From: Piper betle
Lineage: Eukaryota > Streptophyta > Magnoliopsida > Piperales > Piperaceae
DNA: 64,000 nt
Assembly (NCBI GenBank): GCA_033002965.1
Contig: JAURVB010002625.1
Span: 1 to 64,000 of the forward strand
Reading direction: 5' to 3'
Of the stretch, positions 50,857-62,791 are shown piece by piece. Numbering within the stretch: the first letter of the stretch is position 1; each line of letters starts with the position of its first letter. The notes under the pieces are model-generated. The model worked only from the letters and a program-made list of their open reading frames with translations. It did no database searches and was not told the DNA's origin. The position numbers and the translations under genes are program-made.

Positions 50857-53800
50857 CATAGTTGCAAAACTCAGCTGATTACACTCCGAATCGGCTGATT
50901 TAACTCGGCTCGGTGCAAAATCGAGTCAAAATACTGATGTATCGGTTGGGTAAAAAATCAGACCAAGAATCTGCCGATCCAAGCTGATTCTCACCCTGAG
51001 TCAATGACAGCCTGAATTGACCAATTCAGGTGGGGCGCCGGAGGAGATCTGGCGAGCGGGGGAGACAGGAGCAGATGGAGTGAGCTTCGACAGGGTAGCT
51101 GGTGGCGAGTGGGGGGAGGAGACAGGTGTAAAACCCGTGACTCGAGTCAGGGTTTTACGTTACCGAACCAGTCGGTTTAACCGTTGGTTTGAGTCGAGTC
51201 AGTTTCATGAACCGCATGTTGAGTCGAGGCCAACCGTGAGTTATGAGCGATGAGAGTCAGGTGTACCTGAATATATGATGATAACGTTGAGAAGATGGTG
51301 AGATATGAGTTATCAAAATATATGAAAGTATGCATTATTTTTTTCTTTTTATATGTTTGATTGTAGGAATAGTTTTAGGCCAAATAACGCGTTAGGATGC
51401 GTTGGATTATATTCGGGTGGGTTATTAGTTATAGAGCATGCCATTTGGATGTTGTTGTGCTGCCGTGCGGCCCGTGCCGCCCTGAGCGACCTCGGCCACT
51501 GATCGCTTGCCGGTGCACCGCCACGATGCCGCGAAGCCACCTCGGCCGTCGCCACTCCGAGCCTGATTCCGCCATCGTCCGGGCCGCGCCGCCGCCGCTG
51601 TGACCGCCACGACCACCCTCTCACCGTCGCCAATGTTTCCCCCACCATCCCGAGCTCCGTCGAGGCCGGCCGCAGCCCCAATCGGAGCACGCCGCTGCGG
51701 CCACCCATTTTCGACGCCGCAGCCGACAGCCATCGCCACCCCGGCTGCTTTGTTTAACACCACCATCAGACTAAGCTCGTCGAGCTGGTGCTGATAGACC
51801 CCCTGATTGCCCCATCCAGAAACACCGCCGGAAAACTGCCGACACTCGCCGGAAAACCGCTCGAACCGTCGGAAAATTGGATTCGTGGGAAATTCGCCGG
51901 ACCATCCGCCGAACGCACCCGGTCCAATCTGATCGGACTTCGGATGCCGCCAGGTGCCGAGTTCGAGTTTCGAGCCACGAAACGGAAACCCTAGCCGTCG
52001 CCCATTTTCGACGATGCGAGGTATAATTTATTTTAACTTAATCATTTGAAAGTATTGATTATTAGAATTGCATGCTAGGATTGGTGAATTGTATGTTATA
52101 ATAATATATATAAATGTAGATTTGATTAAGGATAAAATATGAAATTTGTTTGATTGAGTGGTGTTAAAAATGGAAGCTAAGAAACTAATTAGGGTAACTA
52201 GGTAATGATCATGATCTAATGCAAACTAGCCTAAGTAGACTTGCTAGAATTGATATAGGTTGATGTGTGTTGACTGATGCGTGATTGTGATTGATTGTGT
52301 GTGCATGCTATAGGATGTGTGATTCATCATGCGGGCGTTAGTTTTTAGCTTGATTGTGTAGGTACGGTGTAGGAGCTCGCCGCCTAGGTGCGTGGACCCG
52401 TTTGGAGCTTCTACCAGGTCCGTTTAGGACTCGTTCTCTGTTTTACGCTATTCTATTGTGTATTTGATTTATTACATGCAGGACGTGTTAAGTGGCATTT
52501 TATCGGATCCCACTTAACTCGGGCCATTTAGCCAACAATTTTCCGAATTAATAACCCTCGAGGATGAGATCCCTCGAGTTTGTTTTCGAACTTCAGATCT
52601 AGCTCACGTTGCCTTCAGGCCTATTGTATAAATCCCAACCCAGACCTATATATATGTATAGTTTTCGCATTTTTGTGAGAGATTGAATGAGGGAAATCCG
52701 ACTACCGTGCTACGCGAGTGGGCACGTGTGTGTCGATAGTGGGCTCTGGAATGGTGTGCGGGCTGTTTCATTCCCGAAGGATCCTGACAACTCCACCTTT
52801 GAGTTCCTCAAACCCGGAGAAGTGTGGAGGTTCACGGGTACTGCAATGCAGCGCATGTCTAGACTTGTGGTTTCAAAGGGTACTAAAGGCGACTGCCTGA
52901 GAGTACTCGGCCTTCGTGCTCAAGGCCAGGAGTAATATGGAAGGTGCAGAGGGCGGAAAGGAATGAGATTTGATGTGAGAAGCGATAGAGAAATGGCCAA
53001 GGTATGAGAATGAGAAAGAAAGGGGGACGCTGTCGACCCGAGGGCGACGGCTCCCGTATGTGCCCTGATGAGAGTTCTTGAGGAAGTATATGGTTTTCAT
53101 TTAACAGGAGAGTTTGCTCTCCTGTGCCAGATTGATATTAGTTATTTTCCGGGCCGGTAACACTCGTTACTGACGGTTTTTCTATATATATGTAGGTGAG
53201 GAATGCGAGCAATGAAAGCTGTCGGGACTGCGGAGGAGCAGCACGGAACCGCGCACACATGTACCTGCCGCGTGTAATGTATAATGATGGTTGTTTAATG
53301 CTGTGTGAATGATTGTTAGAATGTTTTTGTCTTAATGAATTGCCTGTTATGAAATGAACGGATAGATGTGAATGAGCAGGGAGCCTTGGAGTTCAGCCTC
53401 GGCTTAGATGAAAACAAATGAGATAATAATGGAATGCCGCGGTAGATTGTTATGTTTTGTCGTATTTTGATAAAATATTTATATACCTTTGTTGTGGACA
53501 GGTTGGCCCTTATTGCACTTTTAGGGGAAACTCTGTCCGTTTTTACATAGTAGTATATATTTTCTTTTGGTTTCCCATTTATTGTTTTGTCTTGTTTTTG
53601 CTTGTACATCATAGCATGCATGTGGGACCGCGTTAGAACCCAATCGTTCTCATTCATGCATTTCATGTTTGCATCTCCATCTTGAGACGCCGAGGGCAGA
53701 TCCGGGTCGGCTTAACCGAACCCAATAGATTAGCAAACGGTTCGGTCGCCGGTCACATTTCCGGGTCGGTTCACGGGTGAGCCGAAACGGGGTGTTACAA

Positions 53801-54315
53801 CAGGGGTGGGGGACGGGGAGAAACAAGGCCGGGTTGGAGGGGCGCGGGGCGGTGGGTGGGTGGAGGAGATCTGGGGGGTGGAGAGATCGGGGCGGTGGCG
53901 GCGGCGGCGCAGGGGTGGAGACGGGCGGGATGGGGTGAGGCTCGGTGGGGAGGTGGAGGGCGGTGGGGCGGGGAGGCGGGCGGCTTGAGATGGGGCGGTG
54001 GGCTGTGTGGGGTGGAGAGTGGGGGGATGGGAAAAGATGGATAAAAATGAGGGGTAATTTACCTAATAAAAATTGACTCGCTCCTTATTCGAGTCAATAA
54101 TAATAAAATAAATCCTAAAATATAAAATAAAATAAAAAATAACAAAAATTAATCTAATGATGTGCTCTAGAATGATACCGAAGACATGGAGGAGAAAATT
54201 GTTTGATTTTTATCGATTTAAGTCAACCGATTTTTGTCCGATTTTGATGAATCAATCTTATTCAATGACCCCCTCAAATCCGATTCATCATCCGATTCCG
54301 ATTTTTGCAACTATA
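50857..54315. mobile_element. hAT-like MITE in the RT region, arm 2, split by an LTR
   Basis: Partner of 26835-27629. Without the family C LTR and its duplicated 5 bp it is about 781 bp. Ends read CATAGTTGCAAAACTC at the left and, inverted, TATAGTTGCAAAAATCGG at the right. Confidence 0.85.
51127..53799 (+). mobile_element. Family C solo LTR, arm 2 only (reference copy)
   Basis: 2673 bp from TGTAAAACCCGTGACTCG to ACGGGGTGTTACA, with perfect duplication ACAGG (51122-51126 and 53800-53804). Arm 1 shows the empty site in the same G-rich MITE sequence. It has no primer site, polypurine tract or coding region, so it is a solo LTR, probably Ty3/gypsy. A GC-rich block (51440-52010) yields spurious frames. 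It is the best-preserved member of the family also seen at 4355, 7206 and 39419. Confidence 0.92.
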
Positions 54316-54919
54316 TTTGGAAGGTAACCCGTATGGAAATTCGGTAGGCATCACATCTAAATACTCGTCCAGCAGCCCTACGATTAATTCTGGCACGTCC
54401 ACCACATGGTCTAGTTGGATCTCCACCATCACTGCAAGATAAGTTAAGGCCCCTTTCTTGCATCCTCGAGTAACCTGGATTGCCGATAACTGCTCCTTAC
54501 TGACAATGCAGTCCTCAACCCTCGAAGGACCTCGCTGGCCATGAACAAAGCTTGCACCCGCGTTGTCCATGATCAATATTCCTCCAAGTTGTGGGAACAC
54601 TCCCGCACTGGCAGTCCTCATGAAGGCATTCCCGATAATCAGATCGAAGTCGTCCATCTCAATAACCATCAAGTCCATCTATCCCTCATATTCCCCCAAG
54701 CAGACTCTCACATTTCTGGAAATTCCATCCACTTGTCTTGCCTGCGAGTTGACCGCCTTGATCCTACTAGTGTTGTTCCTGGTCTTCGACCCTAACTCTA
54801 TAGCCATCCCCTTGGAGATGAAACTGTGCGTCACAATAGTGTCTATCAAGGCTGAAACCTTCCTTCTATTCACTACCATCGGAACATACATCAAGTCAGC
54901 TCCCCCGGAAGCCATATGT

Positions 54920-56062
54920 CTAGCATGTATAGCCTCAAGTATCTAAAGGGTAGATGCTTGAGCAGAAGGCCCCTCCTCCTGATCTCGATCTGCAACTGCT
55001 ACCATAGCACTGATCTTGCCCTTGGTTGGACACTCCTTAGCCCGATGTGGGCCATTTCATAGAAAATACCCGGACTTCCTCACATCGGTTATCCGGTCCC
55101 TATTACCTGGCCTAAAGCTTGGTTTCTTCTTCTTCAGCACCTTGGATGGCTTCTCCTTGCCATCCCGTCGGCTGTCCTTGCTTGTTGTGGTCTTTTTGCT
55201 AGAGTTCTCATCTTTCAATCCCATAGTCTGCTTGAAGTCCACCAAAACATCGGTAGCTGCCAAAGCTACAGGTAAATCCTGTATTTTCTGTCTCTTCAAT
55301 TCCAGTTGTGCCCACAGCTGCAAACCTGTGATAAAGTTGAACAACTTATCCTCCTCGAACATGTTCTTGATGTCCAGGATACAATAGCTGAATTCCTTGA
55401 CATATTCTCTCACGGTTCCTGTTTGAGTCAAACATTTCAATTAACCCCTTGCCACCCAGGTAGTATTGGTTGGCAAGAATTGCTCCCGAAGCTCTCGTTT
55501 TACAATTTCCCAAGTCTCCCCAAGTCTTTATACGGGGTCAACCAGCATTCTCATCTTCATCGGTGTGAGTTCTAAACCATAACTTGGGCATCCCCCATCA
55601 TGAACATACTGGCCATAGAAACCTTCATCTCTTTGGGTATCTTCGTAGTTGTAAAGTACTCTTGCATGTCCCAGAGGAAGTTCTCTAGGTCCTTGGCTGA
55701 CCTAGTCCCCTCAAGCTTCTTTGGCTCTGGCACCTTGAGCCTTCCCAGGACTAAGCTTTCTTCCGCTGCACAGTCAACAACTCCATGTTGAGGCTGTAAT
55801 ACGAACACTTGCTTCAGCAATGCACATCTGCATGCAAAGCATCATACACAACCAGGAGAGCTCCAAGCATCTATGTCGTCTCTCTTGCACTACTAGGCTC
55901 GGGTAATGTTCCTACCCAAGTATTCAAGTCCAACAACCCTTCTATTAAGGGCTATAGTCAATCAAAGACGGTATGCATGTCTCCACTGTTGGTAGGTCTT
56001 CCTACCAACACTTCCAGTCGTGCCAGTCTCTCCCTAAGACTCTCGGTAGATCGTGTGTCCAT
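54920..56062 (-). pseudogene. gag: Chromovirus gag with stops, arm 2
   Basis: Partner of 25085-26200. Start MDTRST at 56062; frames 55572-55820 (VPEPKKLEGTRSAKDLENFL) and 55057-55440 (GTVREYVKEFS, then KLFNFITGLQ) carry stops between them. The damaged zinc knuckle has SGYFL where arm 1 has SEYFL. Confidence 0.87.
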
Positions 56063-56132
56063 ATCCGGATTGGTTTATTGGCAAATTGTGGAGGTTCCCC
56101 CTGAAACTTGCACTTGTGACGTGCTGAAACCT

Positions 56133-56144
56133 AGCTCTGATACC
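56133..56144 (-). promoter_or_regulatory. Primer binding site, initiator tRNA-Met type, arm 2
   Basis: Minus-strand GGTATCAGAGCT next to the 5' LTR, identical to arm 1. Confidence 0.83.
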
Positions 56145-56147
56145 TTC

Positions 56148-57972
56148 TATCACAGGATTAATCTAGGGTAGAATTTTTTGCCCCCTAAACCACAACCATG
56201 TAACGTATTTCCCTCCTGGAAACACTAACCTTCCACAAGTACGTAGCAATCCTAAAAGACACCGCGGTGAGGAAACAATAACAGCACACGCACAAGCACT
56301 CCAAACACTAGACTTCACCCAACTGCCGGTGCCCAATTCTAGTTACCGGTACCAATAATTTGATAGATCAACCACCACATAGGGATATACACCAATGACT
56401 GCTAATACACAGTCGTGCACCAAGGTGCTATGGTTCAATACGCCAAACCGATTACCCCTTCGGCTTGCAAGACCCGGAATCCTCGATCTTGCTATCGGTA
56501 CCATGCCTAACATGACAACGACACTGACACCATACAATTACGGAGCCCCTACTCCAACCTTAATTTCATTAACTTAAAACAAAGGAACAAGTAGACAATC
56601 TACCCTGACTACTTGGCCTGCCTCTTTCCCAATAGGGAGGCTATGTTGCTACGAGTACCCTACTCACAATAAGTCCTCACAATGCACGGTCCCAAGCCAC
56701 CCCCTGGTCAGCCTGTTTACATGTAATTTCCCTCAGCTAGAAATACAATCAGGTCGTGGAACAGGAATTGTGTACCTTGATCCCAACAGATGATTACTTT
56801 GCTAGTCCCCTTGAAGTTCCAGCCCTTTACTTGAAGAATTGGTCATGACAACTTCAAGTGTCTCCTTGCACGATCACGATTATCTCTTCTCCACCATGAG
56901 ATTCACAGCAATTCACGTCTGTTCCCTTCTACACAAGAGGGACATCTCTTTATGTAGACTCCAATCTGTGTTTATCCATATCTCCAAAGATCTCAATAGA
57001 ATATCTTTTGAAAATCATGTTTATCCTTAACATCCAAGGATATCCATATTTGAAATTTGTTGCAACCAACTATTTTCCGCTGGTTTGGATAAGATCTCAA
57101 CACATCAGCAAATCTTATCGGCAATTCTCGATCAAACGAATCCTTTGGCACCCTTGGCTGCATGGTCGAACCCTCCTGGTTTGACCCTAGCCCACTCTCG
57201 GCCATCGCTCCAACCACCCGGCATTCTAACAAACTACCCACTCCAAAACCCGAAACTTCTTCTCTCGGCATTCCAGCAGAATGCTCACTCAAAGTGTTGG
57301 CATTCCTACTCTCACTAGGAATCCTGTGCCCACTCGTCAACCTTAGGCAAAATACCGCTGCCCCGGTATTTGGCTCGGTCACCCCTTATGCACTCGTGCC
57401 CATGTACCGCTATTTAGATCGGTACACTCGATGCCCGCTTGTAGCTCGCTACTCGCATGCTATTGCTCGGCACTGCTTGCTTGCGCACTACTCGGCACCG
57501 CTTGGCATTTCTCGGCACTGCTCACTCGTGCATTGCTCGGCAATCCTTGCTCGCGTACTGCTTGGCACCGCTCGGCACTGGATATCGATATGCTCGGTTG
57601 CCCCCAACCTTGCTCCACCGATATGCTATTCGTAGCTTGCTCGGTCATTTGCTTGCTACCTGGAACCCATCATCTTGAGGTTTATCGATGCCTATGTAGC
57701 AGCATGCTAAGTACCCATTACCGATCATCCCTTGGTGCTACATGTTGTCAAGTACCGATACTCGCTTGACTCCATCCTTGCTTGTACCCCTAGTCACCCG
57801 ACAGACTTGATGCACCATAGCTTGATCTTGTCTGCAACTATAATACAGATTAGTAATGGTAAGTTTTTTCCACCACTCAGATAGCCCCGACAATCCGTCT
57901 TGGACTCGTGATGACTAGGAATAATTGCCAAATCCTAGCTCTCTAGGCATCCTCTGGACTAGACTTGTAACA
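56148..57972 (-). repeat. Chromovirus 5' LTR, arm 2
   Basis: About 1.83 kb, slightly shorter than the arm 1 partner because of small indels, including one of about 25 bp near 56610 and a different number of minisatellite units near 57460-57590. Confidence 0.85.
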
Positions 57973-58211
57973 CTAGTCACCCTTAGGATGGCCTCTTGGC
58001 TAGAGCCCTTGGCAAGCGAGGCCTGCTGGGACGTGCCTCTTCTTGGGGAGGCTTGTTGGACACCATGCTCTCTTGAGGTGGTCGTTATGTCTCTAGAGCT
58101 CAAAAGTTTGTTGGAAGGGAATATACCCCAGTCCCACCTGCATTTGGAGTTCCATGGATGTCATTGGCTTGGCTGCTATGGCAGAATCCTTCGAAGACAT
58201 CAGCTCCAATG

Positions 58212-58831
58212 CTAGCATATCAACACTATGATGGTCATGGATATCGAAGCTAGGTTAATCATCATCATGGTAGACATTGAAAAGGCTAAATCATCATCAT
58301 TGACATCAAATTTCGACAGTTCTTCATCCTTATCATAAACATGAAAGAGCAAAGAATTATCATGACTGTAGGCATCAAATTGTATTGGCCCATGAAATTG
58401 ATCTAAACCCACCCTTACCTGGGGTTGGTGGTCAACACCCAAGGGCATCAACGTGGAGTTAGTGGTTTCAGCATTGAGTAGTGGCACTCCTTCAAAGGCA
58501 AGGCCTTTACTTTGATGAGTTGCCCTAACATATCCGACAAAGCTCCATGTTGAACCACTATGACGTCCAACTTTTGTGTCATACCAAAGAGCACCACTCG
58601 AAATGACACAAATTCATTATGATATCCTTTGATTTGTTCTTGTAAGTCATTTAGCCTTTGATCATCAAATTGCTTCTTATTCATCCTTGCCCATTGCGTC
58701 AATGAAGGACAATTGTGCCGAGGACGAATTGTTAGATCATTTGTAAGGTGATCTAACAAAATTAAGGATTTGATACTTTTGAGGATATGTGGCCTCCTTG
58801 AATTGGGGATGAGAAGGATAGAGTTTGGCAC
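58212..58831 (-). pseudogene. Broken ORF, possibly retrotransposon gag N terminus (arm 2)
   Basis: A 127-codon frame (58448-58831) begins MPNSILLIPNSRRPHILKSI and runs into the coiled-coil-like MNKKQFDDQRLNDLQEQIKG section. A second frame (58212-58487) continues VDHQPQ and the acidic stretch. A TATA-like run lies at about 58832-58850. The N-terminal 40 residues are missing in arm 1. The family is unknown; a functional gene is unlikely given the frame break. Confidence 0.4.
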
Positions 58832-59049
58832 TATAAAGAGAATATAATCCCTATTTATACACTAACAAGTGGGCCTCAACCAAAATTTTACTTGAACGTT
58901 ACATTGACTCTTCTAAAATGTCATAAGCCCACTTAAGAAGTATATTGACCCGACTAGACTTTATTTAAATATTAAACTAAACAGTGGGTGTATTTTCCTT
59001 ATTTCACGCCCTTAACGGGGATACTTATTTCACGTGACACATTCCTAGG

Positions 59050-59698
59050 TAGGGTTGCTAATTGAGCGAGCCAGCTCGTGAGCATTTAGCGTTCGGTTCA
59101 ACTTGACTCGATTGGAAACTCGACATTTAAATGCTCGACTCGAACTCGACTCGAACTCGAATCTTACGAGCCGAGCTTGAGCAAGGTCGTGTTCGACTCT
59201 ACTCGACTCTACTCGACTCGGTTGTAACTCGAACTCGACTCATAGTTCGACTCGAACTCGACTCGACAAAATAATATAATAATATAGTCTTTATATTATT
59301 ATATATATAAATAAATAAATAAATATATATATATATATAATATAATAATAAAGAAGTAAGATAGTTGAGATGGCAAGTATTCACCTTAATGACTTCAAGG
59401 TTGTGGGTTCAAACCACAATAGCCTCACTTTTTTTTAAAGTGAGGTACTTTTGACTTTTAATCGAGCTGGTTTCGAGCTAACGAACGGGCTGGTGAACGA
59501 GCTCACAAAAATTAAACAGTTTAAGTATATTTGAGCTCGAGTCGAGCTCGAACACATAAAAAGTATTCGAGTTGAACTCGAGCATATATATATCCAAAAC
59601 TCGTTCGATCTCGAGTCAAGTTCGAACGAGTTTTGAACTATTCGAGCCGAGTTCGAGCACATGTTCAGCTCGGCTCGCTCGCTTAATTAGCACCCCTA
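59050..59698. mobile_element. hAT-like MITE with GCTCGAACTCGA motifs
   Basis: 649 bp. Inverted ends are TAGGGTTGCTAATTGAGCGA and, inverted, TAGGGGTGCTAATTAAGCGA; the perfect 8-bp duplication is TTCCTAGG (59042-59049 and 59699-59706). The interior is dominated by subterminal CTCGAACTCGACTCG-type repeats, an AT microsatellite (59290-59340) and a tRNA-like stretch. Confidence 0.88.
59355..59435 (+). other. tRNA-like sequence with pol III boxes inside the MITE
   Basis: A box A-like TAGTTGAGATGG (59362-59373) and a box B-like GGTTCAAACC (59406-59415) lie 44 bases apart, as in tRNA genes. TGTGG-GTTCAAA-CCACA forms a perfect T-arm, and a run of eight or more Ts follows. There is no convincing acceptor stem, so this is a tRNA-derived or tRNA-like piece, not a tRNA gene. 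Confidence 0.4.
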
Positions 59699-60958
59699 TT
59701 CCTAGGTTAAAACTTATACACCCCACCCCATAAACCACAAATACTTCAAAAAATGGTTAGAGTCCAACACAACTCCTCATCCTACTTCCCAAGACAAAAC
59801 CTCCTTATACTTATTTGTTTGGCTCAATTGAGACAAGTCACATTAAGTAGTACAGGATTGTGAAGTTGATAGGGTCTTTTACTAAACACGGGCATCATTT
59901 GTCCTTAGGGAACGAGAGCAACCAATGAGAAGTTTGAATTCTAAATAGTTTACACTAGTGAACCCTGAGAAATATGCATGAACTAAAATGGATGGATACT
60001 TTCATCCTTCAAAACCACAAAGAGAAGGAAAACTCCACGGAAAAAAAAAGAAACATGAATACAAAACTCAACAAAAATATGCATACAAAGGCACTAAAAA
60101 CTCCATGCTCAAACAAGAGAACATGGAATTCAACAAAATTTAACACATAACATCCACCCAATCAAATTTAAAACCCCGTCAATGGCTCAAAAATTAGTTA
60201 TTATATTATCATTTTATTAAATTTATATTATTTTCTATTTCAGAGATTTATTTATAATTTCTTTGAATTATTAAAGGAATTATTTCATTTGTTTTTTATC
60301 ATTTACTTATAAATAAGAAGAATCATTCTATTGTACACACATTTTTGATAGATTTTTAAATTAGTTGTGTGCCTCCTTCGGGTTTTTTCTCTCTGCTTTC
60401 TTCATCTTTGTATTTCTTCTATTTCGGTTTTGAATGGTTTCTCTTCAAAATTCCCTATTTTGGCAATTTAAAAGTTTGTCTAATTTGTAAATTACTAGTT
60501 ATTCCCATTATCCATTCCATACTATGTTAATTTGGTGGGGAAGCGATTGTCTATGCCTATTTCGGGCATCAGCTGATCCTGTATTCTTCTTACTTTTCCA
60601 TTATTTTAGCTGTTTTTATCTCTCTTTTCTCACCAATTTGTTTTATTATAGTCACGGCTCCTGCAACTTTTCCTTCATCTCCAGATAAAAATTGTTATTT
60701 TGAGTCCATGTCTCAAGCAATTGTATCTCACTTGTCTGCCTTTGAAGTAGAATTGAATGCTTCCTTGACTGATCTGGTTAATAAGAATTCCTTGAGTCAT
60801 TTTCTGGGCAAATTCTCACCACGTAAGCTTCACTGTATGGAGACCAAGGTGCTGGGAGCACCACCGCCAACCCCGCAGGGCACTCATGGGGAGACGGTGG
60901 TCGTCTCGAGCGCCATCTCGCGCTTGTCAAATACTAATCAGACACGCCGCTGCGCGGC

Positions 60959-62679
60959 TGTAACATCCCAACCCGGTTCACAAAATACCAAGCCAAACGC
61001 AATAGTCGATAATCGGTTCACGAAATTTTTAAATTTATTTATAATAAATATTATAAGAGATCAGCCTAAAAAATGTAGACACTAAAATCCTCGAGATCTT
61101 CAAACCATCTTGGTGTGTCAGTGTTGGAAATCAATTAAAACCAACTTAAAATAGTTGAAGTCAATAAATCATAATTTTAATAAATATATATACAATAAAA
61201 TAATATACGGAAAAACAAATACCATAACAACCTAGAATTAATAGCCACCACCGTTCGAGTGAAGCGAAGCATCCCCCAACTACTCCAACTCCTTAGCCGA
61301 ACAAAAAACCTCCATATTTTTAAAATAAAAAAGTCAATAAGAAACGTTAGTGATCCTCGTATATTCAATATATAAACAAATGAGTTGTAGACAACCCAAA
61401 ATATAAAACTATATACTCCCTGTCCACAAGACTCCAAAGGTAAAAGGAGAAGCTAATTGGACCATAGCAAGGCACCTTCACTGGAAAACAATGCAGCAAC
61501 GCAATGCAGTGTAATACAGTACACTAGTTCATGGGTATCATCATTTACCCATATAAAACACTAATACCCTCTGAAACACGTGTGTAAAGAGCCTGTAACG
61601 GTCAACACTATAATATTTGTCATTTCCTAGATTTTTGTCATCGAAAGGGGTAATATGCACTCTGGGTCACAAACACAAAGTGTTAAGAACCTAGACATTA
61701 GTCAATATGTACAACGGTAACAATAACTATATCAATGCGGGTAACAATAGCAATACAATAATAGTAATATCTGTAGCATTAAGAATACAATAACAATTAT
61801 AATAATAATAATAATAACAACAAATGTCAATAATAATAATAGTAACAATTATAAGACAATAACCATATCAATAATCACATCAGTTATAACGACAATAATA
61901 AGGATACAAAAATGCTAACAGTAACATTATGGTAACATTATGGCAATGTTAATGGTAGCGATCCAACCAGGCAAATAATACGATAACGATAACGTTCTAC
62001 AATAATAACGACAACAATATCAATAACCATAATATTAACGGTAATTGTAATTCTATCGATTTCTACAGCATAATCGTGTGGTATCCACCACATGGGTGGA
62101 AACCAACATACGAACTACACGTAACAGCAAATAGAGTAAGCCTTACAGACTTGGTATCCCAGTGCAAAGAAACCAAACCTAATCGATTATTTGGACTTAG
62201 TCAAAGTCTATACAAGATTCAATACGTGGAATGCAGTGATTTTAGTTATCATATTATCAATGATTGTCAAAATACATGTAAACCAGTCAAAATTATCCGA
62301 CCAAACGGGGAATTTCAACGATGTTTAAATATGGTCAAATTGTTACATTATTACAACTAAAATTACAATCGGTCAAATCAACGATGAAACAGTCAAAAAA
62401 TCAATTAATTTATTTAATCAACTTAGTCAAGCTGGTCAAATAGTTGAAGCATACAAGATAGTCAACTTATCAATTCAATGAGCTCGATCAAATCAGTCAA
62501 ATCATCAACTAGACAAATTATTGAACAACCAAACAGCCAACAATCTTTCGCACAGTCACATAATTAAACAGTGAATAAAATAAATTGTCAATTGATTACA
62601 CTACAGGTACCCAAGAAGGTCATTTGGTCAAACCCTATTCTCGGATAAACGCAAGTCTAATAAATAAAAAACAACACTG
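60959..62679 (-). mobile_element. Uncharacterised LTR-like block, arm 2
   Basis: Partner of 19189-22384, starting TGTAACATCCCAACCCGG on the plus strand. It shows the uninterrupted target of the arm 1 solo LTR near 62085-62110 and includes a low-complexity AAT/CAA-rich stretch at about 61700-62045. Confidence 0.45.
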
Positions 62680-62791
62680 AACATTATAGAATAGTCTAAA
62701 TTATTCATAAATTGAGCTATTCATCCAATAACATGTAAATTATTTATCAATCATAAATAACTAATAAATAAATAATAAAATATGTGTTATC
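62680..62791. other. AT-rich sequence right of arm 2
   Basis: No partner left of arm 1; nothing recognised. Confidence 0.5.

Larger units (their letters stand above)
50109..54915 (-). pseudogene. pol: Chromovirus protease and reverse transcriptase remnant, arm 2
   Basis: Protease part at 54679-54915 (ALIDTIVTHSFIS, again DTI) and RT start to FPYGLPSK at about 54316. The MITE with its nested LTR then intervenes (50857-54315), and RT resumes at about 50856 with the same internal deletion removing YxDD. The frame 50114-50530 covers the RNase H-side remnant. Several substitutions distinguish it from arm 1. Confidence 0.85.
46270..57972 (-). mobile_element. Decayed chromovirus, arm 2
   Basis: Mirror of 23139-34895: 5' LTR 56148-57972, primer site, gag, protease/RT, integrase/chromodomain and a truncated 3' LTR (about 46270-48943). 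It shares the MITE in RT, the YxDD deletion, the solo LTR in the 3' LTR and the same 3' truncation. It lacks the family B insertion in pol but has a family C LTR inside the MITE (51127-53799). Confidence 0.9.
58716..60948. other. 2.2-kb segment present only in arm 2
   Basis: Arm 1 reads straight from ...CAATTGTGC to TGCGCGGCTG. Here 2.2 kb lies between those points. The breakpoints share only GC and there is no target duplication, so a deletion from arm 1 fits better than an insertion. It contains the upstream part of the broken ORF, a hAT-like MITE, AT-rich DNA and, at 60650-60950, a stretch with a partial open frame (60708 on) that I cannot assign. Confidence 0.8.
42687..62679 (-). repeat. 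Arm 2 of the large inverted duplication
   Basis: Reverse complement of arm 1 (19189-38478), carrying the second FLA gene, the chromovirus copy and the LTR-like block in mirror order. Specific to this arm are a family C solo LTR (51127-53799) and the 2.2-kb block 58716-60948. It lacks the solo LTRs found in arm 1 at 19791 and 28373. Confidence 0.95.

Noticed and set aside
59362..59424. A bona fide tRNA gene
   Set aside because: The T-arm and box spacing are good, but no acceptor stem or proper anticodon arm can be drawn.
60708..61085. 125-residue plus-strand ORF
   Set aside because: Its C-terminal half runs into the LTR-like block at 60959, so the frame is partly spurious; the N-terminal half matches nothing I know.
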